Below, piece by piece: positions 46,487 to 59,424 of a stretch of 64,000 nucleotides of DNA. The stretch is from Thysanoteuthis rhombus (lineage: Eukaryota > Mollusca > Cephalopoda > Oegopsida > Thysanoteuthidae). Made by a program: the position numbers and the translations under genes. The notes below the pieces were generated by a model. It worked only from the letters and a program-made list of their open reading frames with translations. It was not told the origin of the DNA and made no database searches. Positions within the stretch are counted from its first letter, which is position 1, and each line of letters begins with the position of its first letter. The stretch spans positions 44,060,043 to 44,124,042 of the forward strand of contig OY735222.1 of the NCBI GenBank assembly GCA_963457665.1, written 5' to 3'.

Positions 46487-46900
46487 GCCTGGCGGAGCAT
46501 CCATAATGTTATGGGGCTGCTTTACTGCTTTTGGTACAAGAATCTTCAACCGTATCAAAGGAACCATGAAATCAAAGGATTTTCAAGGAATTTTTCGAAC
46601 AAAATTTGCTGCCTAGTTAAGAAAAACAAGAACATTGAAAACCAAAAGAATGCATCCAATAGTGAGCAAGGATTGTTGAAAAGGGAGAAAACAAACTGTT
46701 TTGGCCAGCAATGAGCCCGTATAACTTTACCTTTGTTAATATTTGGAGAGAGTAAATTACAGAGAAAATACCAGCCGACAAGTACGAAATGCTAATAAAA
46801 AATGGCAAGATACGCTTGGACGAGATCATGGTTTCCAAGCAGGTTAGCCACCAAGTAAAAAGAAATGGGGCCAAAATAAATGTCCAATGTTTCTTGTTAA
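46487..46900 (+). mobile_element. Tc1-like transposase relic
   Basis: Plus strand. GGASIMLWGCFTAFGT and RIFNRIKGTMKSKDFQGIF match the GGGSVMVWGCF region of Tc1 transposases. After decay, WPAMSPYNFTFVNIWRE (about 46705-46755) matches WPAQSPDLNPIENLW; the DLNPIE aspartate and glutamate are lost. The DNDPKHTS segment is missing or unreadable. Non-functional. Confidence 0.8.
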
Positions 46901-47334
46901 AATACATCGGGTATCATATCAAAATAATCTAATGATGAAAATTTGCTAGATTTCCATTCATATCTGAAGATACTGTGCCGCTTATACAGAAGTCCAATGG
47001 TGCCAATAATCCTAACCGATCCTGTATATTTACAAAGATATGCACATTACAGCCAAGGGCGAAAAATATCCTGTGGTGGTAATCGATTTGTTTCTCTGAT
47101 ATCGAACAGCACCAACCCATCAACCCTTTTATCAGCTACTGCCATAAAAAAACACAATAAATAAATCAGAGTTAGTGAAGCATTGAAACAATTACCAGAG
47201 ACATTTATGATTGCACAGCAAGCCTAATTACTTGTTTTTTTTAAGCACAGCGCACAATTTTATGTTCAGACACGTTGGGTCTTGTGCTTGACTGAACAAT
47301 TTACATTTAACATGAGCATTCTCCATAATATAAC

Positions 47335-47425
47335 GACCTGGTAAGGGATCAATTTAGCATAAACCCTCATGGTAAATTGAACCCCCACTAAAATCTCATT
47401 TAAAGGGGGGATTTTTCAAAAGAAA
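47335..47425 (-). repeat. family P repeat, internal scrap
   Basis: Minus strand: GGGATCAATTTAGCATAAAC, GGTAAATTGAACCCCC, then AAGGGGGGATTTTTC. Central P block only. Confidence 0.7.
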
Positions 47426-47496
47426 ACGTTTCAGCACATTCAGTTTGATACATCATTACTACTTCCACTAAATGCTGAAAAAAAAGGAAAATCAAA

Positions 47497-47578
47497 GGAA
47501 TAATAATGATAATAATAATAATAATGATAATAATAATAATAATAATAATAATCATAATCATAATCATAATAATAATAA
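47497..47578. repeat. (AAT)n microsatellite with CAT interruptions
   Basis: AAT/ATG/ATC trinucleotide array abutting repeat Q. Confidence 0.9.
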
Positions 47579-47745
47579 TGGAGTCTATGGCCTGTGTATG
47601 CCTGAGTGATGCAACATTGAACTGGCTCAGGGGATCGATACCGGGTGGTGACTTTGGGAGGGTCAATAGACATCATCATCATCATCATCATCATCATATT
47701 TCTTCATTTGTGTGTTTACAGTGTTTTTGCATACGCTGATAACGC
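47579..47745 (+). repeat. family Q repeat, copy 1
   Basis: GGAGTCTATGGCCTGTGTAT, CTGAGTGATGCAAC, GGCTCAGGGGATCGATACC, GTGACTTTGGGAGGGTCAAT, then (CAT)n. It matches 50795-50965. GGATCGATACC resembles a pol III B box; a SINE origin is possible. Confidence 0.75.
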
Positions 47746-47784
47746 ATATCACCCAATCAAGGCCAGAGGACCAGCAGTGGACAG

Positions 47785-48110
47785 AGGAAAGAACGTATCA
47801 GATACTAGCTTCCGCTGACCCGGATAATCACAAGGTTCTCGTAAGCTGTAAGGAAATGACAAGTTAAATACGTAGCTGGACTTTGCCAGAAGATATTCTT
47901 TAAAAAGTTGTACAACGTGGGGGTTACAGTAGTGCCAATAGTGATCCGAGCCCTCAGAGCAGTCCAAAAAAAAACTATCAAAAAATCGTATGAACTAGGA
48001 ATCGATTAGAGAACTGAGACCCCCCATACAACAGCAATACTGGAGTCAGACAGAATACTGGGGAGATTTCTTGGGTATAGAAGAGATTTGCTGTCACTTG
48101 ATCTCCACTG
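47785..48110 (+). mobile_element. LINE B-related relic
   Basis: Plus strand: KYVAGLCQKIFFKKLYNVGV, TVVPIVIRALRAVQKK, YELGID, stop, TAILESDRILGRFLGY. The same C-terminal block as LINE B (VVPIIIGALGTV ... ARILRRVL) but another subfamily. Stops and frame changes. Confidence 0.75.
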
Positions 48111-48444
48111 AAATCCAATGATTGTAAGTCCAAACCAGAGATTGTCCTTGAAAATGGGATGAAGGAAATACCCTGAGACTTTTACATCAAAACCCTCCAC
48201 CCTATCTGAACCAAAAGACTTCATTTGATAATCAGTCGTAAACGAAGAAGTTTGGGGATGATGTCAAATCGTAGATTTGTCTGTGCCAGCAGATCATAAG
48301 GTGAAGAAAAGAGAATGCAAAAAAATCAGAATACTCGAACCTCAACCGGGAACTGAAAAATTGTGACACATGAACATAACCCTATGATTGAAAGAGAATT
48401 TATCTTATGCATTTTTCCAACTAAATCTCCTTTGCGTCAATATA

Positions 48445-48705
48445 CTTAATTTCATCAGCAGCAGCCTTTTAGCGTCCGCCGTTGAACATAGACTTCAAGA
48501 TTCATAAGCAGTAATTTCTGATTGACTAGTTCGTCATGCCATCTTATATTTTTCCGGTCATAGTTTCACATATGATCTCTTGCGATCTATATTGTGAGTC
48601 ATGATGTTCAACGGCTATCTGACATTCTAGTAACATTGCCAAATGAGTTTTCCAATGAATTCAATGATATCTCCGACTCCCGTTTTTTTTCCAATATATT
48701 GTGTT
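48445..48705 (-). mobile_element. LINE A fragment
   Basis: Minus strand: CAGCAGCAGCCTTTTAGCG, TTTTTCCGGTCATAGTTTCA, TGTGAGTCATGATGTTCAAC. Ends at about 48705 (CCAATATATTGTGTT). Confidence 0.8.
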
Positions 48706-48985
48706 AGTGGTGTCAGGCCAGAGACTTTTTGATCTATCCTTGTGATTTTTCGAGGTAATTCTGCCAAATTTCAAGTAGCACCTCGCGTTTTTGTGTGGGT
48801 GGTGTAAAAAGTGATATCAGATGAGTAAACAATTTTTATTTCATGCTTGTCACCAGTGTTGCCAAGTATAGCATTCTTTATTTACAGCTAAAACCGTCTT
48901 TAACAAATGGCTAAAACCGGCGAATCAAATGTTATTTATTCATATAGTCATTTGAAGCCCACTTATCAAATCAAATAACTATATA

Positions 48986-49393
48986 CTAAGACTCCAGAAC
49001 GAATAATAAAATTTGAACACTTACGTAAATTAAACCTACCAGATTTAATCGGCTGTCATAGATTTTTATCGGCTGAATTGCCAAAAATATTGATCCGGAT
49101 ACAGCCAGAAAATGGCTAATTTGGCAACCCTGCTCATTACGTGAGGCAATGGCACTAGCACATTGTCCAGTTAGATCTCGATTATTTTTGGAATGGAAAA
49201 TGTCGACACACGTCGCCGCGTTGTCTGAGAGCACCAAATTGGACGTGGAACCTTTCTGGCTGTATCCAAAGTAATAATGATGGATGAACTTTGGCGCCGA
49301 CCTTTTCAGTCGATCGAGTCCCGAAGCGAAAGGACAACTACGTTTTCCAATTTCGTTTAGTTGGCTGATTGGGAAGAGAGAGGCGAACATCAC
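48986..49393 (-). other. 135-codon open frame, unidentified
   Basis: Minus-strand frame without simple repeats (starts MMFASLFPISQLNEIGKRS; contains SNLVLSDNAATCVD). No domain recognised, no neighbouring exon visible. It could be a host exon, an old transposon or chance. Confidence 0.2.
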
Positions 49394-49599
49394 ATGAACT
49401 TATATACAAATATACTTATATTTACTAGTATACTTTTGTTGTGGAAATGTTGTTGCTTTATTGAAATAGTCCGGTATACAATCATTATGAGTGTGTGGGG
49501 GGTGTAAGAGGTCAAAAGGATAACAAATATATATATTTGAAGTCGAAAGGGCAACAACAAATATATATACACAGAAACACTCACACATACACACCCACA

Positions 49600-49738
<139 letters not shown>

Positions 49739-50049
49739 TTTGTTAGTGTTTGTCATAAGTATTTGAACAATAATTTGGCTTCTAATTGCTTCATTTTGAG
49801 AGTTGAAAACAGGACCATTAGGCAAGAAAAAACAAATTTGAATAACAGTTTAGTGTTTCTGAATGCTAAATTTTCTGAGAAATTGTTGTTTTGGGGGGAT
49901 TCATTAGAATTAAATTGTTATCGGGAAAATTTAAACAAATAATTTTTTTTAAATCATGTTCAAAATGGGTTCTGGAGATTGAAAAGGTGAACTTGAATTC
50001 GCTGATTGTAAAAGTTGCTTAATTGATAATTTTGGTATTATTAGCTGTG

Positions 50050-50265
50050 ATACGTGTAGCAGAAGGACCGGAGTGGGAGAAGAGGAAAATGGCCTACCTG
50101 AATGTTTGGACCAAGTTTCATATTAGCCCAACATGATCCAAATAAAAGAATTCTTACTAACATTGCTAGTTGTGGTAGCAGTAGCAGGTGGAGAACAAGG
50201 AGGATAGTTCATCCGAAGGTGTGGACCAAGTCTCATATCAATCCAACTTGATATGACAGAGAAAA
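50050..50265. repeat. two-copy local repeat
   Basis: TGGACCAAGTTTCATATTAG near 50107 and TGGACCAAGTCTCATATCAA near 50222, each preceded by a purine-rich stretch with GTAGCAG. About 115 bp apart. Unclassified. Confidence 0.6.
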
Positions 50266-50794
50266 TTTATATTTAACTTATCAGGGGCCGACTGACCGAC
50301 TGAAATTTGTTTCATAGAGATGCGTTGACGCACCTAAAAAATCTACCATTGCAGAACCGTAGCTAAGAGAGGAGGGCCTACTTGAAAACGCTCAAAAGTC
50401 ACTGATGTATGCCCCACCTACTCTCAAAAAGTATGTATTAACAGTTCTTTACCAACTGCATTTCTACTAACATTGTTCAAAAACAAGGATATTTTTGACA
50501 TACACGAATTGTACAAATGATAATTCGGCTTTTTGCAGGGCCACCTTTTATCATGTGTATACCTATTTATCACAAATTTACCTATTTCACTAAATTTCGC
50601 TAAATGTTGGAGGGCCCCTCAAAGAGCCAAACCCCACCCCAATCCCTGGCTACACCTCTATACGATCATGTCCATTCTTGAAACCGTCTTTGTTTCTTCT
50701 CAAGAAAAGAGGGAAGGGAAAATAGATTTTATTTAGGCGCCTAAATCTAATTGCATTACGAGCTGTTGGAGTGCTCCATTTTAAAACCTCCTAA

Positions 50795-50965
50795 TGGAGT
50801 CTATGGCCTGCGTACGCCTGAGTGATACAACCCTGAACTAGCTCAGGGGACCGACGCTGGGTGGTGACTTGGGGAGGGTCAATAACCATATTCATCATCT
50901 TCATATTTCTTCTTTTGCGCGTTTACAGAGTTTGTTTTGTTTTTTTTGCAAAAGTTGATAATGCT
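50795..50965 (+). repeat. family Q repeat, copy 2
   Basis: GGAGTCTATGGCCTGCGTAC, CTGAGTGATACAACC, GCTCAGGGGACCGACGC, GTGACTTGGGGAGGGTCAAT, TTGCGCGTTTACAGAG. Same order as 47579-47745. Confidence 0.75.
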
Positions 50966-52633
50966 GACATAAAAGAAAACGTGAACCCCCTTTTATTCCT
51001 CACTTTTTTCTGTCTCAGCATGGAAGATAAATCTTTCTAATGGCAAAGAACGATTGATTCTGAGTGGGAAAAGTAGGTAGGCTTGCTACGTGCGCTATAT
51101 ACTTTAGATATTGTACTTGACAAAAATCAGATATTAGCATTGTTTTGTCATGGTTCGCAGGGCTCTGTTTGAATATTTAAAGGGTCAATCTAATACGCCG
51201 ATTACCTCGGTAGCAGTCTTAGCTCTGCTCTTACTGTGTTTAGGGATGTTTTTTTTTCTTTCCATAGACGTTTAAAACCATATTTTGTGAGAATATAAGT
51301 CACACATTGTCAATAAGCTTATCACGCTCTTTTTTACCGCACATTTGGATATTATGTAGTTGTTGAGATCGAAAACATGCCTCTGAAAGTATTATTCCTG
51401 TTGGCGTCTCCATTCTTTGACCTTTCAGGAAGTCTTTTAATTTGTTCCATTCCTGAAAAGCCGGTGATATCCTAAAGGTCAGATAACTTTCATAATTATT
51501 TGATGTTTGATGATTTGATATGTCAGTATTGGGACACTCAAAGATAGATTAATCTACTAAAGACTAATGGGGGAAGATATAAATTGTAAATTGATTGGAT
51601 AAAAAATATTTTCAAGAGAATCAGGGGAAAAAACGGCAGAGACGTGAGTTTAACTGGTGCCAGTGCAGAGTAAACCGGTTATTGTGATCATGTTGCATAG
51701 TCTCGAGGCGATTATGATGCAAACATTTAAGTTTAAAGTAATTGAACTTCTTAAAGATCTGTTGCTCGATCTGGTCAAGTTTATTCGCCTAATCTGCGAT
51801 GATCTCCATTCGTTATTGCAAAGTTTTGTTTATGATATGCAAATTACAAAATTTTAAAAAAAGCCTTTTATTTTTCAAGGAAGTATGATTTTTATAACTT
51901 TGCTCAAGTTCAGAGAGAAGGAGACTGAGAGGGCAGGATAGAGAGAAAAAAGGGGTAGAGAAAGGCCCTTCAGTTTGACTTCTAATGTCTGCTGCTTTTG
52001 GTGGGTATCATCGTCCTAAGAAAACTGATTGTATTGAATTGTGTTCTTCAATTCCTTGGGCTCTCGGCTCCTCGGCTACTTGAGCTCTTTTCAGTAATTA
52101 GCACCGACCAAACTTCTTCTATTCTCTCTTTCTTTTCTTTCCTTTTTTTTTCATGTCAATTGTTCTTTTCAATATTTTTCTCGGTTAAACAGAATAATTC
52201 CTCTCTTCCGTTTTCTCTTCTCTCATTGTATCTGTCTGTACATTTCGAGATAATTGAGAAGATGCGAAACATCTTTCTCGTTCGAGAACCTTCGACACCA
52301 GCAAAAATTGGACGCTTGGAATTTTTTTTTTTTTTTTATTTTGACCAGGGGCAGTTCGTCCAATCAGAGCACGATTTTCGATAGTCTCGATTCTAAATTC
52401 AAATTTCATCCACACGCACAAACACCCCACAAAAGGTCTTAATTGGTTCCAGATGCCAGGCTCGAGAAAAAAAATGATATCTGTATTAATGGGAAAATCG
52501 TAGACATACAGTCTGTGATTCCAGAGCGTGCCAACGTGTTATCGTTCTAAAGGGATAACTTTCCACTTGACCCGCTCCGAAAACTCTATTCTCCAAGTTT
52601 TAGACGCCGATGGGGAAATGCTCAGGTCTATAT

Positions 52634-52635
<2 letters not shown>
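50966..52635. other. spacer, nothing recognised
   Basis: No supported gene. A 128-codon frame at 51998-52384 is rich in Phe/Ser from TTTC-type sequence and shows no domain. Confidence 0.4.

Positions 52636-52639
<4 letters not shown>

Positions 52640-52703
<64 letters not shown>
52640..52703. repeat. (AT)n microsatellite
   Basis: About 32 AT units. Confidence 0.95.
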
Positions 52704-52706
<3 letters not shown>

Positions 52707-52947
52707 CACATACATATGTATGCATATACATACGGTTCAAATCTTTGTAAACCACTATCTATTTTGTCACCTCACACTACGGTCAACCTCTTTCTTTCTC
52801 ATTCTCACTTGGTCAAATTCAAAAATTTTAGATGATTGTATAAAATAAACACACACTTGTAAAATCACCCTTTGTCTGTATCATTTTACAATTATTTCGG
52901 TACAGGGACTTTTGGATAACAATTATCAGTTAATGAAATGAAACAAA

Positions 52948-52949
<2 letters not shown>

Positions 52950-52999
<50 letters not shown>
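52950..52999. repeat. (AT)n microsatellite
   Basis: About 25 AT units ending where repeat D begins. Confidence 0.95.
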
Positions 53000-53002
<3 letters not shown>

Positions 53003-53170
53003 GTCATCCACAGACAGCTGTTTCGTTGTATTACAACTCTTCAGTGTGGCTATAGACTATCCATTATCCATCCAGTACCACAAGGTAGGATCAGAACCTT
53101 AACTTCAGACTCGGAGGCTAGTATCCTTCCTCTACTCCACGGAACTGAACGGTTCATGAGGTTGAATTTA
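53000..53170 (-). mobile_element. family D repeat (tRNA-type SINE), copy 1
   Basis: Minus strand: GTGGAGTAGAGGAAGGATAC (A-box-like), TAAGGTTCTGATCCTACC (B-box-like), then body CACTGAAGAGTTGTAATACA and CAGCTGTCTGTGGATGACAC, ending in the AT run as tail. Confidence 0.65.
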
Positions 53171-53307
53171 AGCGATACATTTATTTATCATGTATTTTCC
53201 TCATCCACCAGAGTGCTCCATTCCACGTTGGAAGAGCATTGCATAAGCTTACAATGAACGAGTTACCTCACTTAGGGAATGGTCAACCCTGAATAAGGGA
53301 GCGTTAA

Positions 53308-53404
53308 TTATTGTGTCATCCACAGACAGCTGATTCGTTGTATTACAACTCTTCAGTGTGACTACAGACTATCCATCATCCCAGGATCGAAACCTTAGCT
53401 TCAG
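53308..53404 (-). mobile_element. family D repeat, copy 2
   Basis: Minus strand: AAGGTTTCGATCCTGGGATG, then the same body as copy 1 with few changes (CAACGAATCAGCTGTCTG). The tRNA head is cut by the AT run at 53405. Confidence 0.7.
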
Positions 53405-53428
53405 ATATATATATATATATATATATAT
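53405..53428. repeat. (AT)n microsatellite
   Basis: Short AT run interrupting repeat D copy 2 on its 5' side. Confidence 0.85.
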
Positions 53429-54102
53429 ACATTTATATATATGAAACCGCTTATTTTGATCACTTTATATATAGTGTTTGGGATCAAGTGAGTTCGATAG
53501 CAATAAAGGTTTGATATTATTGTCTGTGATTATACAAACTCTCATTAGTTTCAGAAATGTGGGAAGTCGACTCTTGAGAATATATTGTCGAGATTTTCAG
53601 GTGCTCGAGCATCTCCAGTATCGATGCCAGACTGACTTGCTGACATACCAAAACACTCCCACCACATCTCCTTCTACAAATGCCTGAAAGTGCGTGTGAG
53701 ACGTGGGAAACTTGTTTTGACTGAGAGTAACATCCCTTGATAGATCTTCACTCAAGAAAAGATATATCAGATAGATTTGTTTGACAGATTTATCTGACAA
53801 ATCAGTCTGGCAGAAATGTTCTGACAGGTTATTTTGACAGGTTGTAATGACAGATTGGTCTCATTTGACAGTCTACTAGAACAGCAGTCCGTGAGAACGT
53901 ACCAGAGCATTTATAGTCTGACTTCCAGGCTTGTTTTCTTTAAAAATAAAAATATATGTAATTCAAAAATCGAAAGCGAGAATTATTTTTAAAATATGAT
54001 TTTAAGGATATTTAAGGAAGCTTAACTATAAACAAGAGAAAAACGCATTGAAAAATCGAGAATATACTTTTTTAAACTGAAATGTTGAATGAATAAAAAT
54101 AT

Positions 54103-54104
<2 letters not shown>

Positions 54105-54156
<52 letters not shown>
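54105..54156. repeat. (AT)n microsatellite
   Basis: About 26 AT units in AT-rich spacer. Confidence 0.95.
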
Positions 54157-54159
<3 letters not shown>

Positions 54160-54454
54160 GAAGACAAAAGACTGAAATCGATTTAATGATGGAAATCAGT
54201 TTTCTTGTCTGCCTATGGTTTATGGTATGATTTCCTGGGAAAAGCACTGATGAGGAAAACAGCAAAAATCAATTAAAACACTGGTTCGATGGAGTTACTC
54301 TTCCATTATTACCACTACACATGTTGCAAGTGGAAACGAAGTCTGAATGCACAAACAAACATGCATTTCGATTGGCAAACCAGAGACTAACTGGCATAGG
54401 GAGAAAAAAATTTTAAAATGCGAAATTTTCGTTTTCAGAAATAAAATTGAATGA

Positions 54455-54800
54455 CAGGTCTGGTTAGTCACTCAGTAAAAAAAAAACGCCATTGACCCAA
54501 TGTTTTCTGGCAGCATGCCATGTTAGAAATGAGCAATCAAAAAATGACCTATGACAAAATCACTTTTCTCACCTTTTGCTGAGCAATGATCACTAGAAAA
54601 AAATTGAATTTTCTAAAAAAAAAACAAAAAACGAACTAACATGAATGCTACCGGACATAAACAAAGGGACAAATTTAGGGTAAACCTACAATGCAAATCG
54701 AACCCCGCCCCCAAGAAACCTATTCAGGGCTGGGGTTGAAAAACTATTTTCTAGACATAATAAGGAGTAGATGTTTGAATTTTCTGCTCTGAAGTGAAGT
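54455..54800 (-). repeat. family P repeat
   Basis: Minus strand, in P orientation: AACGCGTACAGACTTCAC near 54810, GGTTCGATTTGCATTGTAGG, TTTGTTTATGTCCGGTAGC, TTCTAGTGATCATTGC, CTGAGTGACTAACCAGACCT at 54455. Lacks about 80 bp of the 5' end. Confidence 0.8.
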
Positions 54801-55429
54801 CTGTACGCGTTATAAATACATATATGAGTAAAATGACAATATTGGAAGGCTGTTTAAGACAAATGACACCTCGTTTCAAATTTTCGCTCATTTTGTCAGG
54901 AATCGAGATGCTGCAAAAAACGAGTGTAAATATAGTTGGACTGTAATTTTTTGGTGGGTGGAGAAAGTGTCACCTGATTATTTCAGCAGCACTGATAACC
55001 CCCAAGTCCAGCAGGAATTTACCCTGAGGCTGCGACACACATATCATCACCACGCTTACCCCCTAACATGATCTACCAACATATGTATTTCTTGAAAAAG
55101 CTGGTAATGCGTGAGATATTTGAATAAAGTATCAAGTGTCTTTAAGGCCCTTCTCATATTGTCATTATACTTTCAAATGCGTCGGATCTATCTATACACT
55201 TATATTCATCATGCATGCATGTACGTACATAACCAGACTAACCTAAAAACTGAGGAAACTTATTTAGAGATTTGGGGGACAGTTTGTTTTTGTTTGTTTT
55301 TTTTTTGGGGGGGGTGTTTTTTTGTTTTTGTTTTTTTTGGTAAAAAGTAATTGATAACACTGAATTCCGTTGTGCAATTAGGACAATATATTAATTTATT
55401 TGTATACTTCATTGCCCCCGTCGATGAAG

Positions 55430-55433
<4 letters not shown>

Positions 55434-55486
<53 letters not shown>
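55434..55486. repeat. (AT)n microsatellite
   Basis: About 26 AT units immediately left of an element with terminal inverted repeats. Confidence 0.95.
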
Positions 55487-55487
<1 letters not shown>

Positions 55488-55490
55488 CGC

Positions 55491-55826
55491 TGAATCGGAG
55501 TAATTGCCAAATAGGCGCCGAATCGGTATAATTGCCTATTTGGCGAAATTTATTCATTTCTATTTTTAAAAAGTTTGATTTTATCATAAACTTTTGATCG
55601 TAAAAAATAGTTGTTTGTATCCTTATTTTGATTAAATAAACATCTGATCAAGTTGTAATTGCGTATTTGTTCATGTTTGTTTTTTAAAGGCGTTTTTGAT
55701 TGTACAAAAATTCGTTGTTCTTTATCCTTGTTTTGATTTAATGAACGCTTGATCAAATTAAAACTATGTATTCATTTATTGTTAAAAAAGTTCAAACTTC
55801 ACCAATTAGGTAATTTCTTCGATTCG
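55491..55826. mobile_element. MITE-like element with inverted ends
   Basis: Left end TGAATCGGAGTAATTGCC (55491-55508) matches the reverse complement of the right end (CGAATCGAAGAAATTACC from 55826 inward). Left end also has a second GAATCGGTATAATTGCC at 55520-55536 and an inner inverted pair GCCAAATAGGC / GCCTATTTGGC. The interior is two diverged about 115-bp direct repeats (ATCCTTATTTTGATTAAATA / ATCCTTGTTTTGATTTAATG). No ORF. Confidence 0.65.
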
Positions 55827-56204
55827 ATGTAACATATATATAATTCCGTGTCTTTCTGTCTGCTCGCATGAAATATCAGAGATTTTCAAGAATTACAATG
55901 GAATCATGTGGAATTTAGGGCGATGAACTACAAAAGAAAGGATTAGATTTTCGTTTGATCCTGGTACATTTACCTCCCCTAAATCGTAGCTATATGTTTA
56001 GAACACACAATGTTTCCAAAAGTTCTCTGTCTGTACACATGATGTCTCCTAAAGTTCCCGATGAATTTCAATGACATCTACAGAATTGGTAGATCATAGA
56101 CGAAGGAATTTTAGGGCAGATCCAGTCATTTACTTCCATTCATTTTTTTTGATAGTGTATGGAAATGCCAGATGTACGCACTTTCTGGGTGCTTTCCAAT
56201 CAAA

Positions 56205-56600
56205 AACTGTCAACTAGAACTGTCACCAATACTCTCAATATAGGTTTCTTCAGTTTTTAAGCTGGTCTGGTTGACTGACTGGCTATTTATCTGTGTGTCT
56301 CGCATAAAGGCTGCGCCAAAAGAGCTAGAATGCTGAAATTTTGAACATTTACCTTACGATTTTTGAAAATCCCCTCTCTCATAGGTATGTAATTAGAGGT
56401 TCAATTTACAATGTAAGTTCATGCTGAACTGATCCCTTTGTTTCTTGCCCTGCAGTGTTTGCGCTTTTTTTGTTTTTTTAATTGATTATATAGTTGATAT
56501 TCCTCTTTTTCCGATTTTTCAATCGATCACCCTCAACACGGCAATCGATGTTTGTCACGTGACGGTCTCTATTGAGTGACAACCAAACCTGTTTTTGTTT
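56205..56600 (+). repeat. family P repeat, near full length
   Basis: Plus strand, all blocks in order: TCAACTAGAACTGTCACCAA, ATAGGTTTCTTCAGTTTTTA, TAAAGGCTGCGCCAAAAGAG, GGTTCAATTTACAATGTAAG, TCATGCTGAACTGATCCC, CAATCGATCACCCTCAACAC, GTCACGTGACGGTCTCTATT, GAGTGACAACCAAACCTG. The AGTGATCACTGCCC block is deleted. Confidence 0.85.
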
Positions 56601-57418
56601 TTTCTAAAAGTAATTTTTTTAAGTTTTCTTCATCCTTCTTTTATTTTTTTATTTTTTTCGCTCTTTTTATCGCTTTGCTGGTTAGCTGCAAATATTTCTC
56701 CCTTCTTTCCCGGTGGAATTCATGAAGACAGACCGGGTTGGATGGCGGAATAACTTTCGTTAGAAAAACCATTCAAACAGCTGAAATGCTTGAAATGGAA
56801 TAACGTAAATTCGGAAACTTGACAAAACATAATATTATTAAAAGACGCATCATAGAAAAACATGATTTGCTTCATGTTCTTTTATTTAATTTAACAATTT
56901 GTTTCTCCAGGTAGAGGGGCCTGTTTAACGTTCCTTCAACGTATCACGTAATGAAAGTCATTTCGTCCGTGATATTCTGAATAGGTTGTACAATTAGTAC
57001 AAATGATAGATAGATAGATAGATAGATAGATATGATTCAACTATATCCATTTCCAGATAGATTTTTAAAGTAAATCGAGCTTCCTTCTCATATCGAGAAC
57101 CACTGACCCAAACGTCTCCAAGCTTGACACTAAATTTTCCGGAGCACAGACCAACCTATTTGGCGAATATCAACTTCAACGTACTATGACCAGTTGTCGA
57201 GTTATTTCGGTGCACACACACTAATACACACACACGCACAGACATATGCATATATATACATACAGACGTAGATTCCTTAAATTGAGATAAGGATACGTTT
57301 TTGTCGTGTATATGCCGTGTAAACTGAGATTAATTGTTGTCCGTTATGTCAAATGACTGTTTATATCTGGATATAGAATATTCATATGTATAAATGGATG
57401 GATGGATAAGAAGTAATC

Positions 57419-57455
<37 letters not shown>

Positions 57456-58200
57456 TGATAGATGTATTTAGAGAGAAAAAACCAAGAAAAAAACTCTAAC
57501 ATGCTAAGAAATAGAAAGATAAGGAGATGTACGAATTGATTGCTTTCTCACTCTCTTTCTCCCTGAATTGAAAACAAGATACTGGTTTCAATTACCTCAC
57601 CTAAAATACATCTATTACATAACTCTGAGAAACCTGTGCAGTTTAGAAAATGCACGATGTTTTAAATAATCTTTTTCTAGCTCCAAGAAAATTCATAATG
57701 CAAAATGTACGAATCTTTTTGCATATTGGTCCTACGGCTTCTGTTGTGTTTCTCGTTTTGGAAAAACGGAACGTAAAACCGTAAATTACTCGCCTTAGGT
57801 AAACGATTGCATTGTCGCGGATGTTTTTTGATGCCAACTAAAGCTGACAACCCCAATCGTTGCCTGTGTTTTTAACGTGTTGAATTGAATGAATCTGCCA
57901 TTGCATTGTTCTTTTTGACCGGGTAAGAACCTGAATGCCCGACAGAAAATTAAATTAGATGGCACCAAGAAATGAAACGAAAGATTAAAAAGCCGGATGA
58001 AGGCGATAGAATCCGACATTGCATTTTAAGAACTTCTGGTTTCGTTCGAAAGTGATTAATATCCGGAGCCCCGCGATTCGAAAGAAAGGCAACGATGAAT
58101 AGAACAAGAAGAGAAGACCGGATAAGGATTCCTCTCAAATGGAAGATGTAGGGTTAAATTTGAATTTTAAATTATGCAAGGAACAAAAAATGTTTTAGCA
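56601..58200. other. spacer with two GATA runs
   Basis: No supported gene. GATA runs at 57006-57031 and 57420-57455. Confidence 0.45.
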
Positions 58201-58201
<1 letters not shown>

Positions 58202-58244
<43 letters not shown>

Positions 58245-58613
58245 GGAATCTCACACCAGTTGCCTGGTGGTAACCGCTGGAGTTTGAGTGACAGCAAGTC
58301 TCCTCAAGTCTCCATCCCTTCTCTCCACATTCTCATAGTCCACAGCAATATTGTGGTTTACAGTTTCACACCAGTTGCCCGGTGGTCATTGCTGAAGGCT
58401 GCTTGACAATAAGTCTCCTTAGGTCTTCAGCCAACATCTCTTTTCTCCCTTGCCTATCACGCCAGTGCGGTGGTTTGCATCTCTGCTTTCATTTTCCTTC
58501 GCATGTTAAGCCACTGCTAAGGTTTAGTGTCGCAGACCTTATATTTCCAGCACTCTCCTCAGTATCTGTGCGGCTCCTAGCAACCCTGTGGTCTGTACAG
58601 TCTCAATCCTTCC

Positions 58614-58618
<5 letters not shown>
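58202..58618 (-). mobile_element. LINE B copy, minus strand, with AAT tail
   Basis: Minus strand. ETVQTTGLLGAAQILRRVLE and a stop (about 58540-58605), then the same 3' UTR as at 27.7 kb (GTGGCTTAACATGCGAAGG, CGCACTGGCGTGATAGGCAA, CAACTGGTGTGAAACTG). The UTR contains an internal duplication (two CAACTGGTGTGA ends), then the tail, seen here as (ATT)n 58203-58243. Confidence 0.85.

Positions 58619-58688
<70 letters not shown>
58619..58688. repeat. (ATT)n microsatellite
   Basis: About 23 ATT units separating two LINE relics in opposite orientation. Confidence 0.95.
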
Positions 58689-58714
58689 GTATTATTGTTG
58701 TTGTTGTTGTCGAC

Positions 58715-59424
<710 letters not shown>

